The notes: generated from the sequence alone by a model not told the origin. A DNA stretch of 64,000 nucleotides from Nocardia gamkensis NBRC 108242 (GCF_001612985.1 NZ_BDBM01000004.1:248001-312000); one strand, 5' to 3'; counted from the stretch's first letter, positions 27,408-36,551 are shown. Program-made: numbers and translations.

Positions 27408-28045
27408 CCCGCTCCACCGCGTTCCACCTCCCGCCCTCGGTGCGCACCGGGCGGGCGCTGCCGGTTCTGCTCGCGTGCGTGGCGCTGATCGCCGCGCTCG
27501 CGGGTTGTTCGACCGGTTCGGACGCGGTGGCCTCGGGCGGCACCTTCGAATTCGTCTCGCCCGGCGGCAAGACCGACATCCGCTACGACCCGCCCGCCGC
27601 GCGCGGCACCATCGGCAAACTGGCCGGCCCGGACCTGATGACGGCGGGCAAGACCACCTCGGTCGAGGACTACGCGGGCAAGGTCGTGGTGCTCAACCTG
27701 TGGGGCCAGTGGTGCGGTCCGTGCCGCGCCGAGGCGCCCGCCTTGGAGCAGGTCTACGAGGCGACCAAGGACAAAGGCGTCGCGTTTCTCGGGATCAACG
27801 TCCGCGATCCGCAACAGGACAAGGCCCAGGATTTCGTCGTCGACAACAAGGTCGGCTACCCGTCCGTCTACGACCCGTCGATGCGCACGCTCTTGGCGCT
27901 CGGCGGGAATTTCCCTACCAGTGTCATCCCAACCACGCTCGTCCTCGACCGGCAACACCGGGTCGCCGCGGTTTTCCTGCGGTCCCTGCTGGCCGAGGAT
28001 CTACAGCCGGTAATCGAAAGTATCGCCGCGGAGGAATCACAGTGA
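27404..28045 (+). CDS. TlpA/ResA-like thiol-disulfide lipoprotein
   Basis: A 213-residue secreted thioredoxin-fold protein that keeps apocytochrome c cysteines reduced. It has a lipobox near residue 36 (LIAALAGC), so the mature form is a lipoprotein outside the membrane. The active site is NLWGQWCGPCRAEAP. The gene matches Rv0526 and starts the ccs block: tlpA, an unknown small gene, ccdA, resB, ccsB. The start overlaps the previous stop as ATGA. Confidence 0.92.
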   Translation: MTRSTAFHLPPSVRTGRALPVLLACVALIAALAGCSTGSDAVASGGTFEFVSPGGKTDIRYDPPAARGTIGKLAGPDLMTAGKTTSVEDYAGKVVVLNLWGQWCGPCRAEAPALEQVYEATKDKGVAFLGINVRDPQQDKAQDFVVDNKVGYPSVYDPSMRTLLALGGNFPTSVIPTTLVLDRQHRVAAVFLRSLLAEDLQPVIESIAAEESQ

Positions 28046-28296
28046 ATCGCGACCGCCGTACCCGCCACCTGCGTGCCTGCCGGCCACGGCAGGGCGCCCG
28101 ACGCATCGGCGGAGGATGGGCCGTCGACGACCGGTGGGCGGGTATCGCCACCGTGCCGCGCAGCGTCGCCGCCGACTCCCTCTTGGACTTCGCCGTATTC
28201 GAGGCGGCCGAGGAACCCACCGCCACCGAGCACAAGGTGTCGTTGCGCCGCGGCGCCGGACGATCGCCAGAGGACACGCCGGAGGAATCGGTGTGA
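28042..28296 (+). CDS. Small soluble protein between tlpA and ccdA
   Basis: An 84-residue protein starting at a GTG that overlaps the tlpA stop (GTGA), with GAGGAA upstream. Third codon positions are strongly G/C, as in neighbouring genes, which supports real coding. The sequence is basic at the start (MNRDRRTRHLRACRPRQG) and acidic later (FEAAEEPTATEHK). I see no helices across the membrane, cysteine pair or known family. It is not part of the usual ccs operon. Its use in cytochrome maturation is unknown. Confidence 0.65.
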   Translation: MNRDRRTRHLRACRPRQGARRIGGGWAVDDRWAGIATVPRSVAADSLLDFAVFEAAEEPTATEHKVSLRRGAGRSPEDTPEESV

Positions 28297-28333
28297 CGCT
28301 TGCGCGCACCGCGCCGCATAACGGGGAGAACCT

Positions 28334-29173
28334 GTGATGGTGCTCGCCGGAGTCGGTGATTCGTTCCAGCAGACGGCGGCCTCCGGGCCGCTGCTGCTGG
28401 CGCTCGGCGCGTGTCTGCTCGCGGGTCTGGTGTCCTTCGCCTCGCCGTGTGTGGTGCCGCTCGTGCCCGGCTACCTCTCCTACCTGGCCGGACTGGTCGG
28501 CGCCGAGGCGCCGCCCGCCACCGTCGCGCAGGCCACCGGGGGCCGTGCCGGAGCAGCGGTGACCGCCGCCGAGTCGCTTCGCAGGGGGCGGATGCGGGTC
28601 GCGGGTGCGGCCGGCTTGTTTGTGGCCGGTTTCACCGTGGTCTTCGTGCTCGCCACGGCGACCGTCTTCGGCGTCATCCAAACCCTCAACGTGAACCGTG
28701 AACTGCTGCAACGCATCGGCGGCGTGGTGACGGTCCTGATGGGCTTGGTCTTCATCGGCCTGGTGCCCGCGTTGCAGCGCGACACCCGGATGGAGCCGCG
28801 CAGGCTCACCAGCATCATGGGCGCGCCGCTGCTGGGCGGAGTGTTCGCGCTGGGCTGGACACCGTGCCTGGGCCCCACGCTCTCCGGCGTCATGGCCGTG
28901 GCCGCGGGCACCGACGGGACGACGGCGGTGCGCGGGGTCGCGCTGATCGTCGCCTATTGTCTGGGACTCGGTCTGCCGTTCGTCGTGCTGGCCTTCGGTT
29001 CGGCGAGCGCGTTGCGCGGGGTGGGGTGGCTGCGCCGCAATTCCCGCACCATCCAGATCATCGGGGGCCTGTTGCTCGTCGCGGTCGGCGCCGCGCTGGT
29101 CACCGGGGCGTGGGACCAGTTCGTCGCCTGGGTGCGCGACGCGTTCGTCTCCGAGGTGACCTTGCCGATATGA
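28334..29173 (+). CDS. ccdA: Cytochrome c biogenesis protein CcdA
   Basis: A 279-residue membrane protein with six predicted helices that carries electrons from cytoplasmic thioredoxin to TlpA. The two redox cysteines are visible in FASPCVVPLVPGYLSYL and LGWTPCLGPTLSGV. Two starts are possible (GTG 28334 and ATG 28337), both after GGGGAGAA. The long loop between helices (about residues 58-90) is larger than in short CcdA proteins. The stop overlaps resB by ATGA. Confidence 0.95.
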   Translation: MMVLAGVGDSFQQTAASGPLLLALGACLLAGLVSFASPCVVPLVPGYLSYLAGLVGAEAPPATVAQATGGRAGAAVTAAESLRRGRMRVAGAAGLFVAGFTVVFVLATATVFGVIQTLNVNRELLQRIGGVVTVLMGLVFIGLVPALQRDTRMEPRRLTSIMGAPLLGGVFALGWTPCLGPTLSGVMAVAAGTDGTTAVRGVALIVAYCLGLGLPFVVLAFGSASALRGVGWLRRNSRTIQIIGGLLLVAVGAALVTGAWDQFVAWVRDAFVSEVTLPI

Positions 29174-30816
29174 CCGTGACCGACCAGCCGACGATCGAAA
29201 GCACCGAGCGGCCGCCGCGCCAATCCCTGCCCGGACGGGCCTGGGCATTGCTGCGCAACACCTGGCGCGGGCTCACCAGCATGCGCACCGCCCTGGTGCT
29301 GCTGTTCCTGCTCGCCTTGGCCGCGATTCCCGGTGCGTTGCTGCCGCAGCGCAACCTCAACGAGCAGAAGGTCGAGCAGTACATCGCCGACCGGCCGACG
29401 CTCGGCCCGTGGATGGACCGCTTCGAGCTGTTCGATGTGTTCTCCAGCTTCTGGTTCACCGCCGTCTACGTGCTGCTGTTCATCTCCCTGGTCGGTTGCA
29501 TCCTGCCGCGCACGCTCGACCACTACCGCGCGCTGCGCACACCGCCGGTGCGGGCGCCGCGCAACCTGACCAGGCTGCCGCACCACTACTCGGGCCTGGC
29601 CGAGCGGTCGCCCCGGGAACTCGTCGACCACGCCCGCGCCCAGCTGCGCGGCTGGCGCACCGAGGTCCGCCCCGGCCCCCGCGAGGGTGAACTGGCGCTC
29701 TCGGCGGAGAAGGGCTACACCCGCGAACTCGGCAATCTGGTGTTCCATCTGGCGCTGGTCGGGCTGCTGATCGCCATCGCGGCGGGAAAGCTGTTCGGCT
29801 ACGAGGGCAGCGTCATCGTGCTGGCGAACAACGGCCCCGGCTTCTGCACCACCTCGCCCGCGGTGTTCGACTCGTTCAAGGCGGGCAACGTCAACGACGG
29901 CACCGGGATGACCCCGATCTGCGTCCGGGTGAAGGATTTCCGAGCCGACTACCTGACCAACGGCCAGGCCGAGATGTTCACCGCGAACCTCGCCTACCAG
30001 GCGGGCGACGACCTGCGGACGAACACCTGGCGCGATACCCGGGTGCAGGTCAACCACCCCTTGCGCGTGGCAGGCGACCGGCTCTACCTGCAAGGTCACG
30101 GCTACGCGCCGACCTTCACGGTCACCTTCCCCACCGGCCAGACCCGCACCGAGTCGATCCAGTGGCGTCCCGACGACGCCTCCACGTTCCTGTCCAGCGG
30201 CGTGCTGCGGATCGACCCGCCCGGTGGCATGTACGCCACCGACGAGGAGCGCCGCAAGAACCAGATCGCGATCGAGGGGTTGTTCGCGCCGACGGCGATG
30301 TTCCACGGGTCGTTGCTGACCTCGGCGTTCCCCGCGATGAACGATCCCGCCGTCGCGGTCGACATCTATCGCGGCGACACCGGCCTGGACACCGGGAAGC
30401 CGCAGTCGCTGTTCGCGCTGGACCCCGAGCAGGTCAAACAGGGCCGGCTGGCCAAGGAGGCCAGGGTCAATCTGCGCCCCGGCGAGTCGACCACGCTGCC
30501 GAACGGCACCAAGGTCACCTTCGACGGCGCGCAGGAGTTCGTCAATCTCCAGGTCTCGCACGACCCCGCGCAGAAGTGGGTGCTGGTGAGCGCGCTGTTC
30601 ATGATGGCGGGCCTGCTGGTCTCGCTGCTGATCAAGCGCAGGCGGATCTGGGTGCGGGTCTACCCGGCCGAGGACACGGCCGGTACCGTAGACCAACGAC
30701 GCACTGTAGTAGAGATGGGCGGGCTGGCCAGGACCGACCAGGCGGGCTGGGGCGGCGAGTTCGACCGGCTGCGCGCCCGCCTGCTCGACGAGCACGCCGA
30801 GACCACGGGAGAGTGA
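29170..30816 (+). CDS. resB: Cytochrome c biogenesis protein ResB (CcsB/Ccs1 family)
   Basis: A 548-residue System II protein that works with CcsB to deliver haem to apocytochromes. Three helices are near the N terminus (ALVLLFLLALAAIPGALL; FWFTAVYVLLFISLVGCIL; LVFHLALVGLLIAIAAG) and one near the C terminus (VSALFMMAGLLVSLLI), with a large extracytoplasmic domain between. It starts at ATG 29170 inside the ccdA stop and is followed by ccsB after two bases. Confidence 0.95.
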   Translation: MTVTDQPTIESTERPPRQSLPGRAWALLRNTWRGLTSMRTALVLLFLLALAAIPGALLPQRNLNEQKVEQYIADRPTLGPWMDRFELFDVFSSFWFTAVYVLLFISLVGCILPRTLDHYRALRTPPVRAPRNLTRLPHHYSGLAERSPRELVDHARAQLRGWRTEVRPGPREGELALSAEKGYTRELGNLVFHLALVGLLIAIAAGKLFGYEGSVIVLANNGPGFCTTSPAVFDSFKAGNVNDGTGMTPICVRVKDFRADYLTNGQAEMFTANLAYQAGDDLRTNTWRDTRVQVNHPLRVAGDRLYLQGHGYAPTFTVTFPTGQTRTESIQWRPDDASTFLSSGVLRIDPPGGMYATDEERRKNQIAIEGLFAPTAMFHGSLLTSAFPAMNDPAVAVDIYRGDTGLDTGKPQSLFALDPEQVKQGRLAKEARVNLRPGESTTLPNGTKVTFDGAQEFVNLQVSHDPAQKWVLVSALFMMAGLLVSLLIKRRRIWVRVYPAEDTAGTVDQRRTVVEMGGLARTDQAGWGGEFDRLRARLLDEHAETTGE

Positions 30817-30818
30817 CC

Positions 30819-31784
30819 ATGCCGATCGACGAAACCATCGCCAGGTACAGCGATCTCGCGTTCAAGACGGCGATCGTGGTGTACGCGCTGGTGCTGGTAC
30901 TGCTGATCTGGCAGTACGCGACGGCGCGCAGCCGCCAGGTCAGCGAGCGTGAACTGGTGACCGTGGGCGGCGGATCGACACCGCAGGGTCCCGGGCGGGT
31001 CATCGAGCCCGCGCGGCGGCCGCTGTCGGATCGGCTCGGCAACATGGCGTTCTCGGTGCTGATGGTCGCCATCGCGTTGCACGTCGGCGCGATCGTGTTG
31101 CGCGGCTTCGCGACCAACCGCTTCCCGCTGGGCAACATGTACGAGTTCGTCACCATGGCGACGGCCGCCGCCGTGCTGGTCGGGGTGGTGCTGCTGCGCG
31201 AACAGCGCTACCGCGCGATGTGGGCGTTCCTGCTCGTCCCGGTATTGATCCTGCTGTTCCTCGCCGGCACGGTGCTCTACGCCGACGCCGCGCCCGTGGT
31301 GCCCGCGTTGAAGTCGTTCTGGCTGCCGGTGCACGTCACCATCGTGAGCGTGGGCAGCGGCGTGTTCCTGTTCGCGGGCGTGGCGAGCATGCTGTTCCTC
31401 TACCGCCTGCGCCAGCCGGAGGGCCAGGAGTCCGACAACGTCCTCGGCGTCATCGCCCGCCGCCTGCCCGACGCCCGCACCCTGGACCGCCTGGCCTACA
31501 AGGCCACCATCATCGGTTTCCCGCTGTTCGGCGCCGGCGTCATCCTGGGCGCCATCTGGGCCGAGGCCGCCTGGGGCCGCTTCTGGGGCTGGGACCCGAA
31601 GGAAACCTGCTCCTTCATCGCCTGGGTCCTCTACGCCGCCTACCTGCACGCCCGAGCCACCTCCGGCTGGCGCGACACCAAGGCCGCCTGGATCAACATC
31701 GCCGCCTTCGTCGCGATGTTGTTCAATCTGTTCATCATCAACATGGTGATCAGCGGGTTGCACTCCTACGCCGGGCTGAACTGA
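30819..31784 (+). CDS. ccsB: Cytochrome c maturation protein CcsB/CcsA (haem handling)
   Basis: A 321-residue membrane protein with eight predicted helices. The haem-handling tryptophan-rich motif WGRFWGWDPKETCSF is present near residue 250, together with conserved histidines in LPVHVTIVSVG and YLHARATSGW. It forms the synthetase with ResB. The gene matches Rv0529 and ends the operon; there is no hairpin terminator immediately after. Confidence 0.96.
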   Translation: MPIDETIARYSDLAFKTAIVVYALVLVLLIWQYATARSRQVSERELVTVGGGSTPQGPGRVIEPARRPLSDRLGNMAFSVLMVAIALHVGAIVLRGFATNRFPLGNMYEFVTMATAAAVLVGVVLLREQRYRAMWAFLLVPVLILLFLAGTVLYADAAPVVPALKSFWLPVHVTIVSVGSGVFLFAGVASMLFLYRLRQPEGQESDNVLGVIARRLPDARTLDRLAYKATIIGFPLFGAGVILGAIWAEAAWGRFWGWDPKETCSFIAWVLYAAYLHARATSGWRDTKAAWINIAAFVAMLFNLFIINMVISGLHSYAGLN

Positions 31785-32045
31785 GGCTTTACCCGCGCCT
31801 TCCTGCGCTCGGCGGCGGGCTCGCCCGGGTCGCTTGGACAAGTCGGTCGCAGCGGGCAGCTCCGTGGCGCTTGCCGAGGAAACAGCCATCCGTCGGGGAC
31901 AGTGCCGCGGGACCCGGACGGCGTCGAGTTCGACTTTCCGTTCCCGATCAGCATTCCGTGGGCCGAACTCGAATACTGAGGAGATCGGCTCGCACATTGA
32001 TGCGGCTCGCCGGTGTGCGCAGCCGCATGCCGGCACCGCGATCGG

Positions 32046-32330
32046 TCACAGGCCTGCTGCGCCGATGAGCCGGGAGTGAGGCCGGTGGGGGCCGGGGTTG
32101 TGGTCGGGTTGCCTTCCGGGGTTCAGGTTGGTCTGTCCGCCGGGGGTGAGATTCGCCTGCGGGCCGCACGCCGTATAGGGCCAGGAACAGCTCGCTAGGG
32201 TGTGGTCCTGACCGGCTTGGGCGACACCGGCCGTCACCAGACCCATACCGAGCAGGGCGGGTGCGGCGGCCATCGCCAGAGCGCGGGCGAGCCGATGGGT
32301 GCGGCGGGTCGAGCGCTGGTTTCGCATCAT
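32046..32330 (-). CDS. Secreted protein with Asn-Pro-Gly-rich tail
   Basis: A 94-residue protein with a basic start (MMRNQRSTRRTHRLAR), a signal core (ALAMAAAPALLGMGLVTAG) and cleavage near VAQAG. The mature part has one cysteine pair (ASCSWPYTACGP) and then an irregular repeat of N-x-x-P-G units (LTPGG, LNPGR, HNPGP). GAGGAG lies about eight bases before the ATG. No family is recognised. The preceding 260 bp back to ccsB hold no convincing gene. Confidence 0.65.
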   Translation of the reverse strand: MMRNQRSTRRTHRLARALAMAAAPALLGMGLVTAGVAQAGQDHTLASCSWPYTACGPQANLTPGGQTNLNPGRQPDHNPGPHRPHSRLIGAAGL

Positions 32331-32632
32331 GTGGTGTGCTCCTCGGGGTCCGTGTGGCGGGGCGGTCCCGCTGTCGTGATGACGCTGTCCAGCCTCATGG
32401 ACACGGAAATGCGCCGAAAGGACACCAAGGGTGCACGGCCACCCACCCCCTGCGGTAAGCCGATTCCCCCGAGGTGGGCTTCCGTTCCGTCATCCGGCGG
32501 GTGGGGTCATCGACGATCGGCGATAGTTGAAAACGCAGCTTCATCAGGCTCGATGCACCGGGCGCTTCGCGCACATGTGCCGCCGAACGATTTGCGTTGG
32601 TGGTCGCCATCGCGCTCGGCGATCATCTTCTG
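32331..32632. other. Non-coding divergent region
   Basis: About 300 bp between the leftward secreted gene and the rightward GNAT gene. It holds the ribosome-binding site of the leftward gene and presumably two promoters. Frames crossing it lack a ribosome-binding site and a recognisable product. Confidence 0.5.
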
Positions 32633-33748
32633 GTGCGGAGGAACTCGGAGCCGGCCGGGAAACGTCGAGTACCGGAATTGGACGCAGCAGCAGGCGAGTT
32701 GAGGCTCAGACCTTGGCAGATGTCTTCTGCCGATGTCGATCTCGTGCGGGAAGCGGCGGATGACGAGCTGATTCCGCTGATCACCACGGTGCCGTCGGTC
32801 TACACCGCCGAGGAGGCGGCGAGATTCATCGAGCGTCAGTGGGATCGAACCGAGAGCGGGAGCGGATACCCCTTCGTGATCGCGCGGGCGTCGGACGGTA
32901 AACCGCTCGGCAGTATCGGCGTGTGGTCGAAGGATCTCAGCGAAGGACGAGCGTCCATCGGCTACTGGCTGGTGAGATCCGCTCGCGGGCAGGGCATCGC
33001 GGCGCACGCACTGCGGACGGTCACCGCCTGGGCGTTCGAGCACCTGCCCGTTTCCCGGCTCCAGCTCTACGTGGAACCCTGGAACGTCGCGTCCATCCGG
33101 ACCGCCGAGCGTGCGGGCTTCCGGCGTGAGGGGCTTCTGCGGGGGTGGCAGCGAGTCGGCGACAGCCGCCGCGACATGTACATGTACGCGCGGCTCCGGC
33201 CGACTCGGCCACAGGAGAGTCCGCTGCGCCGCGGGCAAGCCATTCGAGTGGCGCTACCGGCAGACGTCGACGGGATCATCGAGCTGCTTTCAGCGGTCGC
33301 AGCCGAGGGCAAATGGATCAGGGCCGAGGCGCCGTTCGATACCGAAGCCGCTGCCCGCCGGATCCTGGCGATGTCGGGCGATGAAAAGCACGGCGTCTTC
33401 GTGGCCGAGATCGACGGATCCGTCGCGGGCACGGCGACGGTCGAATTCACCGCACGCGGCGTCACGTCCTTCGCCATGATGGTTGCGGCTGACCAGCGTG
33501 GACGCGGCATCGGAACGGCGCTGCTCGACCGAGTCGTCGAATGGTCGCGGGATCATGGCGCCCACAAGGTGACGCTCGAGGTATGGCCCCACAATCAAGC
33601 GGCGATGGCGTTGTACGACCGAGCCGGTTTCGAGGTCGAAGGCGTGTTGCGCGCGCATTACCGGCGGCGCAACGGCGAGCTGTGGGACGCGGTGCTCATG
33701 AGTCTGGGCTTGGCCGGTGCTCCTGACCTCGGCCGTGGCTCGGGTTAG
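32633..33748 (+). CDS. Tandem GNAT acetyltransferase
   Basis: A protein of about 371 residues with two GNAT domains in one chain. The first (LRLRPWQMSSADVDLV to MYMYARL) is RimJ-like with acetyl-CoA loop VRSARGQGIAAHALRTV. The second (IRVALPADVDGIIELL to the end) has ADQRGRGIGTALLDRVV. The substrates are unknown; the first resembles Ala/Ser N-acetyltransferases and the second phosphinothricin-type ones. The start is unsure: GTG 32633 or TTG 32678, with TTG 32597 less likely; no clear ribosome-binding site decides. Confidence 0.82.
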   Translation: MRRNSEPAGKRRVPELDAAAGELRLRPWQMSSADVDLVREAADDELIPLITTVPSVYTAEEAARFIERQWDRTESGSGYPFVIARASDGKPLGSIGVWSKDLSEGRASIGYWLVRSARGQGIAAHALRTVTAWAFEHLPVSRLQLYVEPWNVASIRTAERAGFRREGLLRGWQRVGDSRRDMYMYARLRPTRPQESPLRRGQAIRVALPADVDGIIELLSAVAAEGKWIRAEAPFDTEAAARRILAMSGDEKHGVFVAEIDGSVAGTATVEFTARGVTSFAMMVAADQRGRGIGTALLDRVVEWSRDHGAHKVTLEVWPHNQAAMALYDRAGFEVEGVLRAHYRRRNGELWDAVLMSLGLAGAPDLGRGSG

Positions 33749-34149
33749 GCCCCGGCCGGAGGTCAGTTCTCGCGTACGCGCAGGTTGCGAAGGCATTGCC
33801 GGGACCGCGGTGGCGAGCTGTGGGAAAGGCAATCGGGATCACTGAACACCGCAACCCGGACCGGTGCGTACCCGGAATGGGCATTTCGCGGAATGCCGTA
33901 ATTTTTATTGAGGGCTTTGCGTGGGAACAATCTGGAGGAAAACATTTTCAGAGTTTGTGGCCGAATTGCGCGGGACCGTCTTCGGTTCACGGTGCGCGCA
34001 AAGCTTCGGTCGGCAACGCGCTGAAATATCCCACAGTGGAACCGATAACGCTACGAGTCCATCGTCCTACGAGACACGAGACTTCGCATGTCTGTTAACT
34101 AACCGCGCGAGCGCCTACGGGGGCGCCCGTGGCAGCCGGGCGGGTGGGT
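33749..34149. other. Non-coding, locally AT-rich region
   Basis: A 400-bp gap without a convincing gene. The part from 33880 to 34090 is clearly poorer in GC than the surroundings and includes a GGAGGAAAA stretch not followed by a good reading frame. A small hairpin (GCGCC/GGCGC) lies near 34108-34122. It may hold a small RNA or relic, but I see nothing specific. Confidence 0.4.
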
Positions 34150-34794
34150 CTAGAGCCGCGCGACGCAGACGACGAAATGCCGTTGCTGGTAGACGATTCC
34201 GCTGTCGGCCGAGCCGCAGGCGTTGACGTCGACGGTGTTCTGCTTGATGTCGATCACCCGGACCGCGCCGGGGGCGGGGGCCGCGCAATCCAGTCGCTTG
34301 GGATTGCCGGGGGTCAGTTCCATGCAGCCGCCGACTACCCAGTCGATGTCCAGGCAGAGCGCAGCCTGTGCCGCCCCGTGCAGGGTCTCGTTGTAGGTGT
34401 GGTCGGCGTCGGTGGGGCACGCGGCGTTCGCGGGCGCCTTCTCGATGACCCTGTAGACGGAGTTAGGGCTGCCACAAGCGGTTTTGTCGATCCCGCCCGC
34501 GCCGCCGAGCTGCACGCAGTCGCCGATGCTCACTTGCAGGCTGGTGGCGCTCTTGTTCGACGCGCCACGCATCGCCGAGGTGGTCGGCAGGGGCTCGGTA
34601 GTGGTGGGCAGTTCCTCGGTCGTCGGCGGAGGTGTCGATGTGGTTGGTGCGGTGGCGGTCTGGGCGGCTGCGGCCGGCTCCTCGGCGGGGCCGGACATCG
34701 AGAGCGCGGCGACGACCACGAGGGTGGCCGCCAGTCCGGTCCCGACCATGAAGGCGGCCAGGGTGATACCGGCGCGGACACGTTGGCGCGACAC
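34150..34794 (-). CDS. LppU-like secreted/anchored protein
   Basis: A 214-residue protein. One N-terminal hydrophobic segment (AAFMVGTGLAATLVVVAAL) acts as signal or anchor, then a Thr/Pro/Ala-rich linker of about 60 residues, then a C-terminal domain with paired cysteines (IGDCVQLGG, TACGSP, NAACPT, ALCLDID, GGCMELT, LDCAAP, NACGSAD, VVCVARL). That order fits the LppU family of actinobacteria. GTG 34794 is chosen because GGAGG lies six bases before it. Its function is unknown. Confidence 0.78.
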   Translation of the reverse strand: MSRQRVRAGITLAAFMVGTGLAATLVVVAALSMSGPAEEPAAAAQTATAPTTSTPPPTTEELPTTTEPLPTTSAMRGASNKSATSLQVSIGDCVQLGGAGGIDKTACGSPNSVYRVIEKAPANAACPTDADHTYNETLHGAAQAALCLDIDWVVGGCMELTPGNPKRLDCAAPAPGAVRVIDIKQNTVDVNACGSADSGIVYQQRHFVVCVARL

Positions 34795-35102
34795 GTACGT
34801 CCTCCAGAGCTGTGAACCCTTCGACCCACCTAGCGACTCGAAGTTGTGAATCTTGCGGATTGAAGACCACGCCATGCTTACACTACGCGGCACGTCCGCG
34901 TCGAGTTTTGCTTCCCAGGCATAGCGATCCGCCCTGGGAATTCACCTGCTGCGCACATCCGAAGCCATACTGATCACAATTGGATAACGAACCGCTCGAT
35001 CATGTGTGCCGACCGCCAGATCTGGAAACAAGTCACGGGCGCTGTACAGTCACACGCCATCCGGCCTCCGGAGCCGGTGTCTCGGTGAGAAGGAATTCCA
35101 GA
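34795..35102. other. Divergent non-coding region
   Basis: A 308-bp gap between the LppU-like gene and the next rightward secreted-protein gene. It includes the two ribosome-binding sites and an AT-richer centre near 34970-34990 that may contain promoters. No gene is supported. Confidence 0.4.
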
Positions 35103-35711
35103 ATGAAGTTCGGCACTATTGCCGCCATTACGCTCGGTGCGGTTGCCGCAGTGGGCATCACGGCGGGGGCCGCGAACGCGCAACCCGTAGAACCGGATCG
35201 AGAGATCACGACAGCAGGTGTCGAACAGGGGGTGGACTACCGCACCACGGTCTCGCGCGAGACCGGGGCCATCAGCACTGCCGTCGAGCACGGCACCTTC
35301 GCGGTGGTCGATGACGGCACCAAGATCAAGCTGACGTCCGATACCGGAGCCGTGGTCGCCGAAGTGCCGCTGACGTTCCAGGTTTCCGGCAGCAAGCTCT
35401 CGGTGGCGCACGAAATCTCCGACAGCGGACGGCGTCTCGCGCTCACCCCGAAGGCGGACGCCAAGGAGATCGGCGAGATGCAGCCGATCAGCTCGATGAA
35501 CCGGCTCATCGCCGAACTGAACCAGAACGTCGTCGGCGTGGTCGGCGGCGCGCTGCTCGGCGGACTGCTCGGGGCCCTGATCGGCCTGGGCTTCTTCAGC
35601 ATCATCACCGGCCCGATCGGCTTGGTCGTCGGCGCGATCGCGGGCGGAGCCATCCAGGGCGGGCAGCCGTTCATGGACGCGCTGATGGCGGTCGTCAACG
35701 GCGAACCCTGA
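35103..35711 (+). CDS. Secreted protein with glycine-zipper C terminus
   Basis: A 202-residue protein with signal peptide MKFGTIAAITLGAVAAVGIT (cleavage near ANAQP). The middle is strand-rich (HGTFAVVDDGTKIKLTS; VVAEVPLTFQVSGSKLSV), and the C terminus has a long Gly/Ala/Leu membrane stretch (GGALLGGLLGALIGLGFFS; GPIGLVVGAIAGGAIQGG). This layout recurs in families of unknown secreted proteins in Nocardia. The ATG at 35103 follows GAAGGA. A strong hairpin terminates it. Confidence 0.8.
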   Translation: MKFGTIAAITLGAVAAVGITAGAANAQPVEPDREITTAGVEQGVDYRTTVSRETGAISTAVEHGTFAVVDDGTKIKLTSDTGAVVAEVPLTFQVSGSKLSVAHEISDSGRRLALTPKADAKEIGEMQPISSMNRLIAELNQNVVGVVGGALLGGLLGALIGLGFFSIITGPIGLVVGAIAGGAIQGGQPFMDALMAVVNGEP

Positions 35712-35727
35712 TCGGTACCCGCGGATC

Positions 35728-35765
35728 GGGTGTGGCAGGCGCACCGCAGCGCGCCTGCCACACCC
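35728..35765. terminator. Hairpin terminator
   Basis: A perfect 15-bp stem (GGGTGTGGCAGGCGC with GCGCCTGCCACACCC) and an eight-base loop, 17 bases after the secreted-protein stop. No U tract follows. Confidence 0.8.
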
Positions 35766-35911
35766 GGACCGGGGTGTCGATCGCCGTGGTGTCCGGCGAG
35801 GGAGAGGGAGTTCCCCCCGGCGGCCGGCCACGGTTGATACGCGGAACAAAGAGAAACGCGCGAACGCCGGATATCCCTGGACGCGTGCTATCGCGCGGGT
35901 ACTGCGAACGA

Positions 35912-36118
35912 TCAGCGCTCGGTGGAACCGGACTCCCCGTCGCGGTGCTGGCGAGATAGTCGCCAGAGAAACTCCGGGTCGTCGTCGGGTCCGATGACGC
36001 GCTTGCGCTGTGGTGAACGGGTCTGCGGGGCAGTGGGTCCAGTCCGCTCGGGGCCGAACGCCTTCCAGCACAACACCGCTATTGCCACCACCGCGATGAG
36101 TGCCAACAGGTACGTCAC
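35912..36118 (-). CDS. Small single-pass membrane protein
   Basis: A 68-residue protein: one N-terminal helix (TYLLALIAVVAIAVLCWKAF) and a basic/acidic cytoplasmic tail with RKRVIGPDDDPEFLWRLSRQ. The GTG at 36118 lies eight bases after AGGAGG; another GTG two codons earlier is in the ribosome-binding site itself. The tail motif DDDPEFLWRL is notable and could be a docking segment. No family is recognised. It is downstream of bldC on the same strand. Confidence 0.72.
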   Translation of the reverse strand: MTYLLALIAVVAIAVLCWKAFGPERTGPTAPQTRSPQRKRVIGPDDDPEFLWRLSRQHRDGESGSTER

Positions 36119-36236
36119 GTCGCTCACCTCCTGATTACGAGGGTAGCCGCGGACGTGACTCCCGCACACCGCAGACGCAGAAAATGGTCTGCGGGCGAGC
36201 GCGGACCCGAGCACGACGGGCCCGCGTGCCCTGCGA

Positions 36237-36449
36237 TCAGCGTACTGCGGTCGCCTCGGTGGTCAGCGACTTGAGCAGCTGGAGTACTTCCGATTCGCGA
36301 AACCGGCGATGTCCGCCCGGTGTGCGCAGCGACCCGAGGCGCCCGGCGTGGGCCCAGCGCGTCACGGTCTTGGGGTCGACGTGGAACAGGGCAGCAACCT
36401 GGCCCGGAGTCAGCAGGGTGTCCTGGCCGCCGACGGTGATCGCAGTCAT
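36237..36449 (-). CDS. BldC-type MerR-like DNA-binding protein
   Basis: A 70-residue protein nearly identical in plan to Streptomyces BldC: LLTPGQVAALFHVDPKTVTRWAHAGRLGSLRTPGGHRRFRESEV. It has only the MerR-type winged helix, without an effector domain. The ATG at 36449 gives the right length and follows AGAGG. BldC-type proteins bind DNA as cooperative head-to-tail oligomers and hold off development genes in Streptomyces; targets here are unknown. Confidence 0.9.
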   Translation of the reverse strand: MTAITVGGQDTLLTPGQVAALFHVDPKTVTRWAHAGRLGSLRTPGGHRRFRESEVLQLLKSLTTEATAVR

Positions 36450-36551
36450 AGCAAACCTCTCCGTTCTCGACAGTTCCCTCATCAGATGGCGCCATCGTCG
36501 CACTGAAACCCCTAGGTACTCGAACCACCTACAGTTAGTAAAGGGGAGGTA

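Noticed and set aside
31902..31979. Short frame ending FDFPFPISIPWAELEY downstream of ccsB, looking like a protein C terminus
   Set aside because: Only 25 codons, no upstream domain in frame and no identified family; possibly a relic but not supportable.
33796..34098. Open frame in the AT-rich gap between 33.7 and 34.1 kb
   Set aside because: No ribosome-binding site, no recognisable domain and low coding bias.
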